From assembly GCA_903864275.1 (NCBI GenBank), contig CAIPFE010000008.1:62001-126000 (forward strand): DNA of 64,000 bases, given 5' to 3'. The DNA is from an uncultured Mucilaginibacter sp. (GTDB taxonomy: Bacteria > Bacteroidota > Bacteroidia > Sphingobacteriales > Sphingobacteriaceae). Below, piece after piece: positions 35,323 through 44,469 of the stretch. The translations under genes were made by a program, and so were the position numbers. Positions within the stretch are counted from its first letter, which is position 1. Every line of letters starts with the position of its first letter. The notes under the pieces are model-generated. The model was not told the origin of the DNA and made no database searches. It worked only from the letters and a program-made list of their open reading frames with translations.

Positions 35323-36429
35323 ATGGTAAAAATCTACTTAAAGTATCTCCAGTTTTTTGCCGGTGGGATATTTTTATCGTTACTGATCACATCCTGCAAA
35401 AAGGAAGATACGTCAGCCCCAGGTATAGGGTCGCCTGTTCCGCTGGCAACGCTTGGATTATATGAAGTTGATAGCAGTATATATAAAAGAGTTTTTGTCA
35501 TGATCTCAAAGGTGGGTACACGAAATGTCACCTACCCGCTTGTGTTCGATACAGGTTCGGCGGGCATGACGATTGATGCTGCCGGGATATTGCCAGCATC
35601 TATGATCACAAGCAATGGTATAACAGTACCGGGCGACTCAATAACTGTGAACGGCATTACCGTTACACCGGAGGAAGCGGTAATAGCCTTCGGGAATGCG
35701 CAAAACGAGATACAGGAATACGGCAACCTGGCCTATACTACAGTCACAGTTGGCGACCGAAACGGAAATGTAACGACCAGCCGCATCCCCATATTTTTGT
35801 ATTACAAAATTGTTGACACGCAAACCGGGAAAAAGCAACCCGCGCATTCAAATGATGTTTTTGGTGTTGGCCCGGGCGTTAGTTTTGCCAATAATGCCAT
35901 CGGGAGCCCGTTAAGTTATTTCAGATCAAGCGCTGGTGCAATAAGCGGCTTTAAACTGGCCACGTTTGCCAGTTCTGGTTTTAGCGCTAACGGCACCTAT
36001 GTTTCGGGCCTGCTTACCATCGGGCTTGTGCCCGGCGATATAGCATCCTCTTCAGGTTTTGTGATGCACCCGCTTACTTTTTCCCTGCAAGGCGGTTATT
36101 CTCCCGACGTTCCAGCAACAATAAGTTATAACGGACAAAATATTGCTGCCACCATATTATTTGATACCGGGACCCCTGCAATTTCTATAATAGCGAACAA
36201 CGCCGCACCGGGTAATATAAGCTCATTGCCTGATAATACGGATGTCACACTAACTACTAACAACGGATTTACATATTCGTACACAACCGGCAGCGCCAAT
36301 AATTTAACACAGGTTGCCCTCCCGTCATTTACCGGCGATCCCCGGACTATTTTCAGCATCGATTTCTTTACTGAAAATGAGTTTTTACTTGATTATAAAG
36401 ATCACCGGATCGGGCTGAAAAATAATTGA
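35323..36429 (+). CDS. pepsin-like aspartic peptidase lipoprotein (putative)
   Basis: This 368-residue lipoprotein (LLITSC, Cys25) has the two-lobed marks of A1-type aspartic peptidases: PLVFDTGSAGMTID with Asp76, and TILFDTGTPAISII with Asp281, spaced 205 residues (close to the pepsin spacing of about 180). After the first lobe comes DVFGVGPG (178-184), similar to the DGILGLG segment of pepsins, and GLLTIG (229-234), which matches a conserved LTFGG strand. The C-terminus FFTENEFLLDYKDHRIGLKNN resembles the FL..Y...FD...IGLA ending of pepsins. Membrane-anchored and outward facing. Bacterial pepsin homologues are rare. It converges to within 2 bp of the phosphatase gene. Confidence 0.78.
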   Translation: MVKIYLKYLQFFAGGIFLSLLITSCKKEDTSAPGIGSPVPLATLGLYEVDSSIYKRVFVMISKVGTRNVTYPLVFDTGSAGMTIDAAGILPASMITSNGITVPGDSITVNGITVTPEEAVIAFGNAQNEIQEYGNLAYTTVTVGDRNGNVTTSRIPIFLYYKIVDTQTGKKQPAHSNDVFGVGPGVSFANNAIGSPLSYFRSSAGAISGFKLATFASSGFSANGTYVSGLLTIGLVPGDIASSSGFVMHPLTFSLQGGYSPDVPATISYNGQNIAATILFDTGTPAISIIANNAAPGNISSLPDNTDVTLTTNNGFTYSYTTGSANNLTQVALPSFTGDPRTIFSIDFFTENEFLLDYKDHRIGLKNN

Positions 36430-36431
36430 TC

Positions 36432-37454
36432 CTAAGACTTAGTGAGAGTGGTTTCATATAACAATGCCCCGCTGTAATTTATCGCTTTAACATTCAGCCT
36501 TTTGTCATCTATTGAAAAATACATAAAGCCATGTTCAGATGCCTGGAAACGGCAATAGGGGATGCCTGCCGTTACTTTTGTAAGCTCGGAACCCGCGCCG
36601 GAAATAAACTGGTGGGTATAGCCTTCGGGTTTAAGGTGTTGGAGGGAATGTTCATGCCCGGAAAGATACACATCAACTTTATTTTCTTCGAAAATGGTAG
36701 TTAAAGCTTTCCGCATGATTAAGGTATCGTAATTGGTGATACGCGGGCCGACCGTGTAATATGGATGGTGCCCGATAACTATTTTCCAGGTAACATCTGC
36801 CGAAGCCTTTTTTAGAGTGTCCTTCAGCCATACAACTTGTTTTTCTACATATTCCGCTTTAGCTTCATGCAAAAAAGGATCGGTATCAATAAATACTAAA
36901 AGCGCTTTACTTTTAACTGTTACTTTTTTTTCCTCCTTAACCGGGCCGTCTTCCTTATCCTCTTTATACAAACTGATCTCTTTTGAATAATACCGGGCAG
37001 GCATATCCCAGCGGCGGCTGATTTTGCCATAGCGAATCTGCGCATCCACATCCGAATGGTAATCATGATTTCCTAAAACAGGGTACCAGTCGCATTGCAA
37101 AGAATGAGCGGTATAAATATTTTCAAATGAATAATGAAACAGCGGATCAAACTCGCTGACCACGCCTTTCGGATAAAAATTATCCCCGGCCGAGATCACA
37201 AAGTCAAGCGGATGTTCAGCTCCCCATAGACCCATTTGTTTAGCTACTTCCAGTTGGTCGTATTCACCGTTCCGGCCCCAATCCCCTAAAGCCATAAAAT
37301 GCAGGTGATAGTCATCTTTTATTTTGGGCAGCAGCGTTAGGTCCCCGCTCTTCAAATGGGTCACTTTTTCCTTTGCCAACCCCGCGAACGGAGCTAAAAA
37401 TGATGTGCTTATTGCGGTGATGGCTGTATTTTTAACAAAATCTCTGCGTTTCAT
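36432..37454 (-). CDS. purple-acid-phosphatase-like metallophosphoesterase, Tat-exported
   Basis: This 340-residue enzyme has a Tat-type N-terminus (RRDFVKNT followed by a hydrophobic stretch) and the five metallophosphoesterase motifs: GDWG (near 57), GDNFY (near 91), GNHDY (near 131), GHHPYY (near 225) and SGHEHSLQHL (near 269). These coordinate two metals and resemble the tartrate-resistant acid phosphatase branch. It is the last gene of the TonB receptor operon (41 bp after the YncE gene), which suggests scavenging of an organophosphate taken up through the receptor; this is inference. Confidence 0.88.
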   Translation of the reverse strand: MKRRDFVKNTAITAISTSFLAPFAGLAKEKVTHLKSGDLTLLPKIKDDYHLHFMALGDWGRNGEYDQLEVAKQMGLWGAEHPLDFVISAGDNFYPKGVVSEFDPLFHYSFENIYTAHSLQCDWYPVLGNHDYHSDVDAQIRYGKISRRWDMPARYYSKEISLYKEDKEDGPVKEEKKVTVKSKALLVFIDTDPFLHEAKAEYVEKQVVWLKDTLKKASADVTWKIVIGHHPYYTVGPRITNYDTLIMRKALTTIFEENKVDVYLSGHEHSLQHLKPEGYTHQFISGAGSELTKVTAGIPYCRFQASEHGFMYFSIDDKRLNVKAINYSGALLYETTLTKS

Positions 37455-37494
37455 ATTAAATGTTTTAATCAGGTTAATGGTGTTTATTTAACCT

Positions 37495-38493
37495 TTAAGG
37501 ACGATAAACTAATATTTTAAATGTATCAGGTATTTGATTTTTTGTTCCCGGCTGATAATCCGTTACCGGAAAATATAACTTATGTGTTGACAGGTCAAGC
37601 GCCATAGTTTTGGCCCGGTATTGTGTTTTTAAGGTTTGGACAAGGCTGTAGTCGTCAGGTGTATTTTGCCTAAATACGTTCGCCGTGCCATCGCCATTTG
37701 AAGCAATAACTAATTTGTTGACTGCATCATAAATTACCGCGTCAACACCGCTGCCAATTGGCAATGTTTGAACAATCTTGCCTGTGTTTATGTCGATAAC
37801 GCTCATCCCTTTATTTTGACGGCAAACGGTAAACAGCCTCTGGTGCTCTTTGTCCATCGCAAGCCCTGTGGGCCCGCCACAGGGATCAAGGGGGTAATTA
37901 TTGATCACTTTCATGGTTTTGGTATCAATTACGTTCAAACTGCTTTTATCTTCCAGGTTATTATAAATTAAACCGTTGCCATCAGCAACTGCAAACTCAG
38001 GGCCTCCGCCTAGGTCTATGGAACCGGTTTGTTTTAATTCCTGGGGGTCAATTATTACAGCGCTATTGCTATCTCCCTCAAAACCAAATACTTTTTTTGA
38101 GAACGGATCATAAATAATACCATCAGGGCCTTTGCCCGTAACCGGAATTGTTTTAATTACCTGTAAAGTATTAATATCAAAAGCAACAATAGCAACGCCC
38201 TTCCCGTCGGTTATAAATCCCCTGTTTAAATCATTTACAATCGCTATTCCATGAACGCCCTTCATACCGGTAATGGCGCCAATAACTTTTTCCGTTGCCA
38301 AATCGATAACATTTACCGTTGTGCCATGCGAAGCATATAAATGATGATTGACCTGATCAATAAAAACATAGTCGTAACCGCCATTGCCCGGTATGGCAAT
38401 AGTTTTATCCAATACATAACTCTGTGCCGATAAGCTTAATGCGTTGACAAGTACGATGGCATTAAGCGTAAAAAATAAGACGAATTTTCTCAT
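37495..38493 (-). CDS. YncE-type beta-propeller protein, exported
   Basis: This 332-residue protein has a signal peptide (LNAIVLVNALSLSAQ) and seven-ish YncE/NHL-like blades with motifs such as HLYASHGTTVNVIDLATEKVIGAITG, GVAIVAFDINTLQVIKTIPV and GMSVIDINTGKIVQTLPIG. YncE propellers bind DNA or ligands in the periplasm; the ligand here is unknown. It lies between the beta-helix lipoprotein and the phosphatase gene in the same direction; a perfect hairpin (38506-38550) separates it from the former. Confidence 0.85.
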   Translation of the reverse strand: MRKFVLFFTLNAIVLVNALSLSAQSYVLDKTIAIPGNGGYDYVFIDQVNHHLYASHGTTVNVIDLATEKVIGAITGMKGVHGIAIVNDLNRGFITDGKGVAIVAFDINTLQVIKTIPVTGKGPDGIIYDPFSKKVFGFEGDSNSAVIIDPQELKQTGSIDLGGGPEFAVADGNGLIYNNLEDKSSLNVIDTKTMKVINNYPLDPCGGPTGLAMDKEHQRLFTVCRQNKGMSVIDINTGKIVQTLPIGSGVDAVIYDAVNKLVIASNGDGTANVFRQNTPDDYSLVQTLKTQYRAKTMALDLSTHKLYFPVTDYQPGTKNQIPDTFKILVYRP

Positions 38494-38505
38494 GGTTATT
38501 AAATT

Positions 38506-38550
38506 AAAAACGATTAAGGGTCTGTTAAAAACAAGCCCTTAATCGTTTTT
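38506..38550. terminator. Perfect 15-bp hairpin between operon genes
   Basis: AAAAACGATTAAGGG (38506-38520) and CCCTTAATCGTTTTT (38536-38550) are exact complements with a 15-nt loop that can itself pair TGTT with AACA. A or T runs end both arms, as in a bidirectional terminator. It lies inside the run of minus-strand genes, so it may cause partial termination or protect the upstream mRNA. Confidence 0.75.
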
Positions 38551-38565
38551 GATGTAGGTTAATAA

Positions 38566-39795
38566 TTAGTGTTTGTTGCCTTTACCATCAGAAGTATAAG
38601 CGCCCATATCTGCATTATAAGTAGGGTTCCCTTTGCCTATAGCCGGAGAGCCTGCCTGTAAATGAAAATCGTTATTGTTGGCGGCCCCATTAGGATTAAG
38701 GAATGAACCATCAAAGGTTTTGAACATCGGGTTACCTGTTGCAACACTTGTAGAAATGATATCACTTGCCTGAGGAACGCCGAGTGCACCGGCTGGATAA
38801 TAACCGGCCCTTAAATTAACCGTTATAGCTGCTCCGGGAGGGGTTGCATTTAATGGTGTATTATCTACAAAGGTATCAGCCGTTGAGTAGAATAAGTTAT
38901 TGCCGTAATTAACGTTTCCTGCGCCGTCATCTACAAATATTTCCAAACCGTGGTAACAGTTTACAATGATATTATTGAACACATTGCCTTTTGCACTTAC
39001 CCCGGCAGAAACCCCCCTGCCTGGCTCGGCAGCGCCCCTTCTCCATCCGCACGAAACCATGGTATTGTTATATACATCAACATTGGTTGGTGCAGTTGTT
39101 ACCACTTTGGCGGTCTCTAATTTTATACCGGTACCGGCCTGGCTAAATATAACATTGTAGGCTACCGTACCTGTTGTACCTGTTTTAATATTGATCGCTT
39201 CACCATCGGTACTGCCGCCCGATTGAATAGTATTTCTTAGCACGGTTATTTGGGCGCCACCAAATAAACCTAAACCATCATCCTGCCCGTTTTCAACCCA
39301 GCTATCTTCAATATCCACTTTTATAGGCTTACTAACAACCAGCGTTCTCCTGGTGCCCCCGGTGGCATCGGGTCCCCCGGTGTTTAATATTTTAGTCCAT
39401 TGAATAGTTACTGCTTGTGCGCTATCGCATGCAAAACCACCCCAGGTACCCGGAGTATGCGTATCAGAATCAAAGGTTACAGGGCTCGCTTGTGTTCCCA
39501 TTGACTGAAATACCCCTTGTATTTTAAATTGAGAATTGTTTTTAACGATAATAGTTGTACCAGCTTGTGCTAATAAGGTGTCGCCTATGTTAACATATAC
39601 GTCATGGTTCATGGTATACGTTTTCCCTGCCAACAGTGTGCCTTTTTCAAAGCTCCCGATAGTATCAGAGTTTATTGGATGAGAAGGCGGGATCACAGGT
39701 TTTGTAATACCTGTGGTTTCCTTTTTCGCGCACGACGCCATTGTAGCCACTAAAGCAATAGCGGCGATCCAGAATGAGATTTGTTTTGTTTTCAT
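38566..39795 (-). CDS. right-handed beta-helix lipoprotein
   Basis: This 409-residue lipoprotein (ALVATMASC, Cys22) has the repeat pattern of parallel beta-helix proteins: GTTIIVKNNSQFKIQG, WTKILNTGG, AQITVLRNTIQSGGS, AYNVIFSQAGTGIKLETAKV, VDVYNNTMVSCG, GNVFNNIIVNCYHGLEIF. Aligned N-x-I-x-x-C/G turns suggest a helix of about ten coils. Beta-helix proteins are often surface polysaccharide-binding or lyase folds; no lyase residues are seen. It is the second gene after the TonB receptor (27 bp), which suggests a surface-exposed partner of the receptor. Confidence 0.82.
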   Translation of the reverse strand: MKTKQISFWIAAIALVATMASCAKKETTGITKPVIPPSHPINSDTIGSFEKGTLLAGKTYTMNHDVYVNIGDTLLAQAGTTIIVKNNSQFKIQGVFQSMGTQASPVTFDSDTHTPGTWGGFACDSAQAVTIQWTKILNTGGPDATGGTRRTLVVSKPIKVDIEDSWVENGQDDGLGLFGGAQITVLRNTIQSGGSTDGEAINIKTGTTGTVAYNVIFSQAGTGIKLETAKVVTTAPTNVDVYNNTMVSCGWRRGAAEPGRGVSAGVSAKGNVFNNIIVNCYHGLEIFVDDGAGNVNYGNNLFYSTADTFVDNTPLNATPPGAAITVNLRAGYYPAGALGVPQASDIISTSVATGNPMFKTFDGSFLNPNGAANNNDFHLQAGSPAIGKGNPTYNADMGAYTSDGKGNKH

Positions 39796-39822
39796 TTTAA
39801 TAGAATTTAATAGAGTTTATTT

Positions 39823-42540
39823 TTAATAATTGTAACGCATGCCTAAAAGGTAGGTGGCCTTTGTTATTTCATTGCCATTTTGAAAGTTGTGCAACACAAC
39901 TGTTGTATGTGTATTTGTGAGGTTATTAAGCTTGGTAAACAGGGTAAAGTGCTTGCTTATGGCTTTGTCGGCAGAAAATGCAAGAGATGAAAGTGGCTGC
40001 TGTATGTAGTTATCGCCATTATCAGGATAAATGCCTACCAAGGTTTTGCCTAAATACTGATAAGCTACCTCGGCATTAAATTTGGCGTCTTTGTTCCTGT
40101 ATAAAAAAGATAAATTAAGGTCATGAACAGAAGCTCCGGTCAGCATCCTATGCTCAATCACCCGTGCTACCGGATTATTACGGTCAACTTTGATCCCGGC
40201 AACATCCGAATAGTTATAGGCATAATTACCGCTTAAACCGAAATTACCCCAATACCTGGTAAAAGCCAGTTCAACACCGGCTACCTTAGCTTCATCAGAA
40301 TTCATTGGTTGATAAATGGTTGCAGAACCGCTATTACCCCCGTAAGAGTATTCGATCGGGTTGGTTAATTGTTTATAATATGCCCCGATAAAAAATTGTT
40401 CATCCGCTTTTGGAAAAAGCTCATACCTTAGATCATAATTATTGGCGGTAGTGTGCTTTAAATTAGGGTTGCCTTCAACTGAAGTTCCGCCGGTGCTTGG
40501 AGGTACAGTGGGTACCAGTTCATAGTAAGCAGGCCGGGCTATTGAGGCGAAGTAGGCCAGCCTTAAATTAGCTATTTCATTTAATTTATATTTAAAGCTA
40601 ATGCTGGGTAAGATATCCGAGTAATTCTTGGTCACGTCAGATGCGTTGGTAATATCCTGCCTTACGTGAAAACCTTCGGAGGTTATTTCATTTCTTACCC
40701 CGCCAAATATCTGTAATCTTGGGAATGTGAGTTTAAACTGACCATAAAATGCAGTAATATCTTCAAATGCATTATAATTGTTTACATTAAATTCACCTGC
40801 ACCATAAGGATTATAAACAACCCATTGTGCCGAATAAATATCGCTAAAAACCACCTTTTCACCCGCCGTAGAAGCTACAGGGCGCAAAATATATTCATCT
40901 TCATAATTATACCTGGTTTTATCCCTGTAAAACCCGCCTGCTTTTAATTCCAGGAACGTATTTTTTATTGATGTTTTATAAGTAATATTAGCGGCTCCGC
41001 TATAATCCTTGTCATTATTATGTGACCATGTACGATCAATCTCATCAAAATAATCAGGGGTCTTTGTAAACTGATTAGTAGAAGGATCATAGGTGATCGC
41101 TATGTTGGAATTTATTGACGCCTGGTCCGGGAGTCTTACAAAAGCATCTGAAAATGCACCATACCAATCGAACAGGAAGTGTTTGCTCAACACATGATTA
41201 CCCGCTAATTTTAAATTTTCAATGATTTGATTAGAAGTAGTAGATTGATTGATAAAATTTACCGGGCCTGTGCCGGGAACGGTTCTTCCGCCATTGCCGC
41301 CCGTTATAGAAGTGTCGGCAGTAAATGAAGCTTCCTCAAGACGTGAGTATAATAGTACATTGTCTAAAGTAATTTTGTTTTTGTCATTGATCCTATAGTC
41401 CAAATGTGTGATAAGGTTATTGAGGATTTGGCGACTTGAAATAGCACGGTTATAAATGTCATTGATACGAGGGCGGTGATCCGGATCATTTGGATCGGCG
41501 TTACCGTCATCACCTTCAGTATTTGAACCGAAATAAAGATTTTGATAACTATTTGCAATTAATAGGCCAAGTTTGTTATTTAAAAAACGATCGCCATAGC
41601 TAAAACTAAACGTTTCTGTGGGCGGAGGCGTAATATTTTTAAAATCAAGATTCGACCTTGTAAAATCACCAGGTTGGGCAACATATCCAGGGCCGTTGGT
41701 TTCAGATGGGCTGTATGTTTTTATATCAGCCTTTGAAAAATCAGCAAATTTTCTGTCGATAAAAAGCTGGCCATAACCAACAGAACCCGTCGCCGTAATT
41801 TCCCTTTTATCGGGTGCATCCTTAAAAACTAAATTTACCGTTCCGCCAATGGCGTCGCCATCCATCTCCGGTGTTAATGTTTTGTCAACTTCAATCCTGG
41901 CTAACAGGTCAGAAGGTACGACGCTTAATGAAACTAATCTCGTTTTGCTGTCAGGGCTTGCTATCTGTACCCCATTTATTAAGGTATTATTATAGCGCGG
42001 TTCCAGGCCCCTGATAATTGCATAAGAATCATCACCACCGGCATTACGTTGAATGGTAACTCCCGAAACCCGCTGCAACACATTTGCAGCATTGATATCA
42101 GGCGATTTCTCGATTGCCTGGGCACTAACTACGTTTTTTAAATTATCCGAATTTTTTTCATTGGCCCTTGCGGCAGCTTCATTTTCTGTAGGCAGCCTGC
42201 CAACTACATTTACGGTATTTAAATTTTGAATATCCTGAGATAGTTGAATGTTTAATACAAGTACATCGCCTGCGCCGATCTTTATTTTCTTTTCATAACC
42301 AGCGTAACCGATGAAATTAATTTTAACAACATATTCTCCAGGAGTAATATTTGACAACACATAATTCCCTTTTTCATCTGCTGCGGAACTATTTGCCAAA
42401 TCATCAATATGTATTATCGCACCCGCCAAAGGCTGGCGGGTTTCTTCGTCAATAATGCGTCCTTTCAGGGTGCCATTTTGCCCAAAAACTAATGCGGTTG
42501 AAAATAAAAAAAATGAAAAAAAGTAGAGCTTTTTGACCAT
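39823..42540 (-). CDS. TonB-dependent receptor
   Basis: This 905-residue outer-membrane receptor has a signal peptide (ends near FGQ, about 20), a CarboxypepD_reg-like domain (about 24-105: LKGRIIDEETRQPLAGAIIHID), a plug domain (about 130-240: SAQAIEKSPDINAANVLQRVSGVTIQRNAGGD, then RGLEPRYNNTLINGVQI), and a 22-strand barrel ending with the aromatic MRYNY. It imports a ligand, such as an organophosphate, with TonB energy; the substrate is inferred from the downstream phosphatase. The start is preceded by a hairpin (42545-42567) that ends 5 bp before the start codon. Confidence 0.92.
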   Translation of the reverse strand: MVKKLYFFSFFLFSTALVFGQNGTLKGRIIDEETRQPLAGAIIHIDDLANSSAADEKGNYVLSNITPGEYVVKINFIGYAGYEKKIKIGAGDVLVLNIQLSQDIQNLNTVNVVGRLPTENEAAARANEKNSDNLKNVVSAQAIEKSPDINAANVLQRVSGVTIQRNAGGDDSYAIIRGLEPRYNNTLINGVQIASPDSKTRLVSLSVVPSDLLARIEVDKTLTPEMDGDAIGGTVNLVFKDAPDKREITATGSVGYGQLFIDRKFADFSKADIKTYSPSETNGPGYVAQPGDFTRSNLDFKNITPPPTETFSFSYGDRFLNNKLGLLIANSYQNLYFGSNTEGDDGNADPNDPDHRPRINDIYNRAISSRQILNNLITHLDYRINDKNKITLDNVLLYSRLEEASFTADTSITGGNGGRTVPGTGPVNFINQSTTSNQIIENLKLAGNHVLSKHFLFDWYGAFSDAFVRLPDQASINSNIAITYDPSTNQFTKTPDYFDEIDRTWSHNNDKDYSGAANITYKTSIKNTFLELKAGGFYRDKTRYNYEDEYILRPVASTAGEKVVFSDIYSAQWVVYNPYGAGEFNVNNYNAFEDITAFYGQFKLTFPRLQIFGGVRNEITSEGFHVRQDITNASDVTKNYSDILPSISFKYKLNEIANLRLAYFASIARPAYYELVPTVPPSTGGTSVEGNPNLKHTTANNYDLRYELFPKADEQFFIGAYYKQLTNPIEYSYGGNSGSATIYQPMNSDEAKVAGVELAFTRYWGNFGLSGNYAYNYSDVAGIKVDRNNPVARVIEHRMLTGASVHDLNLSFLYRNKDAKFNAEVAYQYLGKTLVGIYPDNGDNYIQQPLSSLAFSADKAISKHFTLFTKLNNLTNTHTTVVLHNFQNGNEITKATYLLGMRYNY

Positions 42541-42544
42541 AAAA

Positions 42545-42567
42545 CTGCTTTGATATAACCAAAGCAG
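42545..42567 (-). promoter_or_regulatory. Leader hairpin directly before the TonB receptor start
   Basis: CTGCTTTG and CAAAGCAG are perfect complements with a 7-nt loop, and the hairpin ends 4 nt before the ATG of the receptor gene. It would cover the ribosome-binding region of the mRNA. Confidence 0.6.
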
Positions 42568-42710
42568 CGCCCCAATTCTGTAGAAATACTGAATTTTTGC
42601 CTCAATATTTATGGTTTAATTTATTGATAATACCCGCGTAACAATGGGGGATTTAAACGCCAATAGTGGTAATATTATGCGGGAATTATTTAACACGAAC
42701 TTAAGGCGTT

Positions 42711-42850
42711 GAGTCAAAAGTCCGAAGCCTTAAGTCGAAAGTCCGAAGTCAGATATTGCCTGGATTTTTTGCATAATGTTTGCTATAAAGCCCGAAGTCG
42801 AAAGCCCTTTAGTCGATTTGACTTAAGACTTTCGACTTCGGACTTAAGTC
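42711..42850. repeat. GTCGAAAGTCCGAAG repeat cluster, inverted arms
   Basis: This 140-bp cluster has several units (AAGTCGAAAGTCCGAAGTC) and, toward the right end, their reverse (GACTTTCGACTTCGGACTT). It ends exactly at the stop codon of the S10 peptidase gene. In the 310-bp gene-free stretch 42541-42850 the only other features are the leader hairpin and an AT-rich promoter region. Confidence 0.75.
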
Positions 42851-44371
42851 TTAATACTTCGCAGGTGTTCCCGGTTTCGGTATAGATTCCTGGATAAATT
42901 TACGCAGGTTTTCGGTGGCTGTGGCAAGGTCGTCTTTTCGTAAATACAGCATGTGCCCGCTTTTGTAACCTTCCCATTTTAAACGGTCCTTAAGCCGGCC
43001 GCTTGGGTCAAGCTGCCAGAGGCTGTATTTGGCGTTAAAATAATCACATGCCCCATCATAATAGCCCGATTGTATCAGCAAATGCAGGTAAGGGTTTTCC
43101 GCTATGGCCTGCCGTAAATTTTCCCCGGTGTGGTCGTTCTTATCATCCCATGGAAATACGTCGCCAAACATATTGTATTTAAGGTCAGTTTTATAATTCA
43201 AGTCATTGCGCAGGTAAATATTGATGGCCGGGGTAAACTCATGGAGCCAGGCAGTAAGCTCAGCATTATAGTCAGGGCCGTTGCCATACGCCTGCCTGTC
43301 AATCCCCCGATAGCGGGAATCCAGCCTGCCGACAGTGAAGCCTTTTTCGCGCAGTAATTCTTTCCAGAACAGGTCGTACGAAACGTCAAGGTTATTATCA
43401 ACTATCAACTTTTCGGATATGCCGCTATACTTTGCCATTTTGGCTGCTATATCCTTCTTTTGGGCATCGTCAATAAAACCGCCCCTTGCCATGGCAGGGA
43501 TCAGTTCATTGATGGTGAAATTCTCTACTTCGGGTAAAAAAGCTGTCAGTTCTTTTTGTTGGTATTCGGGGGCAAGCATGCCGTGGTACCAGGCGGTGGC
43601 GGCAAAATATGGCAGCTTCAACGCAGCCTGTACCGGGCCGCTCCGTTCGATGCCGAGATCGGTAGGCGATACCAAAATAACACCGTTCAAATACATCCAC
43701 TGTGCATTTTGCAGCTCAAGCGCCAGGCCCGAAGCACGGGTTGTGCCATAACTTTCGCCTATTAAAAATTTAGGCGAGGCCCAGCGGTTTTTTCGTGTAA
43801 CGAACGTATTTATCCATTCGGCCAGGTATTTAATATCTTCATTAACGCCAAAGAATTTTGAGCCAGGCGTGTCCTTATTTACTATCCTTGAATAGCCCGT
43901 ATTTACCGGGTCGATGTAAACGATATCAGCCACATCCAATATCGAGCTGTTATTTTCTTCAATGCCATAAGGTTGCACGGGATAACCTTCGTTGTCCATA
44001 TTAAGCCTTCTTGGGCCGGTATAACCTATTTCCATCCAAACAGACGGCGTTCCGGGGCCGCCATTAAATGAAATTACCAACGGGCGGGTTGACCGGTCGC
44101 TTACATCATCGCGTTCATAATAGGTGTAAAACACACCTGCGACAGGCCTCCCATCCTCATCCCAAATGGGAATAGTTCCGGCGGTAGCCGAATATGGTAC
44201 TACTTTTCCTTTTATTGTTACCTGGTGCTTGGTAATAACGGATGAGTCGACTTGTAAAATACGGCTTTTCGCTATTGGATTTGTGTTTTTTGGAGTTTTT
44301 GGAGCGTCCTGCGCAATTGAGGCGCCGGTGATAAGGCAAACTAATGCGATTGAAGTAAAGTAATTCTTCAT
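42851..44371 (-). CDS. S10 family serine carboxypeptidase, exported
   Basis: This 506-residue peptidase has a signal peptide (ending near IAQ, about 21) and the S10 fold. The nucleophile lies in LIGESYGTTR (Ser207); the oxyanion-hole motif SFNGGPGTPSVWMEIG is at 101-116. The catalytic Asp (YYDGACDYF) and His (YKSGHMLYL) are near 435-475. It removes C-terminal residues from peptides in the envelope. Monocistronic, with the repeat cluster abutting its stop codon; upstream is a 98-bp gap to the SMR gene. Confidence 0.9.
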   Translation of the reverse strand: MKNYFTSIALVCLITGASIAQDAPKTPKNTNPIAKSRILQVDSSVITKHQVTIKGKVVPYSATAGTIPIWDEDGRPVAGVFYTYYERDDVSDRSTRPLVISFNGGPGTPSVWMEIGYTGPRRLNMDNEGYPVQPYGIEENNSSILDVADIVYIDPVNTGYSRIVNKDTPGSKFFGVNEDIKYLAEWINTFVTRKNRWASPKFLIGESYGTTRASGLALELQNAQWMYLNGVILVSPTDLGIERSGPVQAALKLPYFAATAWYHGMLAPEYQQKELTAFLPEVENFTINELIPAMARGGFIDDAQKKDIAAKMAKYSGISEKLIVDNNLDVSYDLFWKELLREKGFTVGRLDSRYRGIDRQAYGNGPDYNAELTAWLHEFTPAINIYLRNDLNYKTDLKYNMFGDVFPWDDKNDHTGENLRQAIAENPYLHLLIQSGYYDGACDYFNAKYSLWQLDPSGRLKDRLKWEGYKSGHMLYLRKDDLATATENLRKFIQESIPKPGTPAKY

Positions 44372-44469
44372 TTTATTGATCTTGGAAAGATTGGTCAGTT
44401 AAAAGATATTACAATACTAAACTTTTCTTTGTGCATTAACAATGGTTTAAAACAATACGATTTACATTT

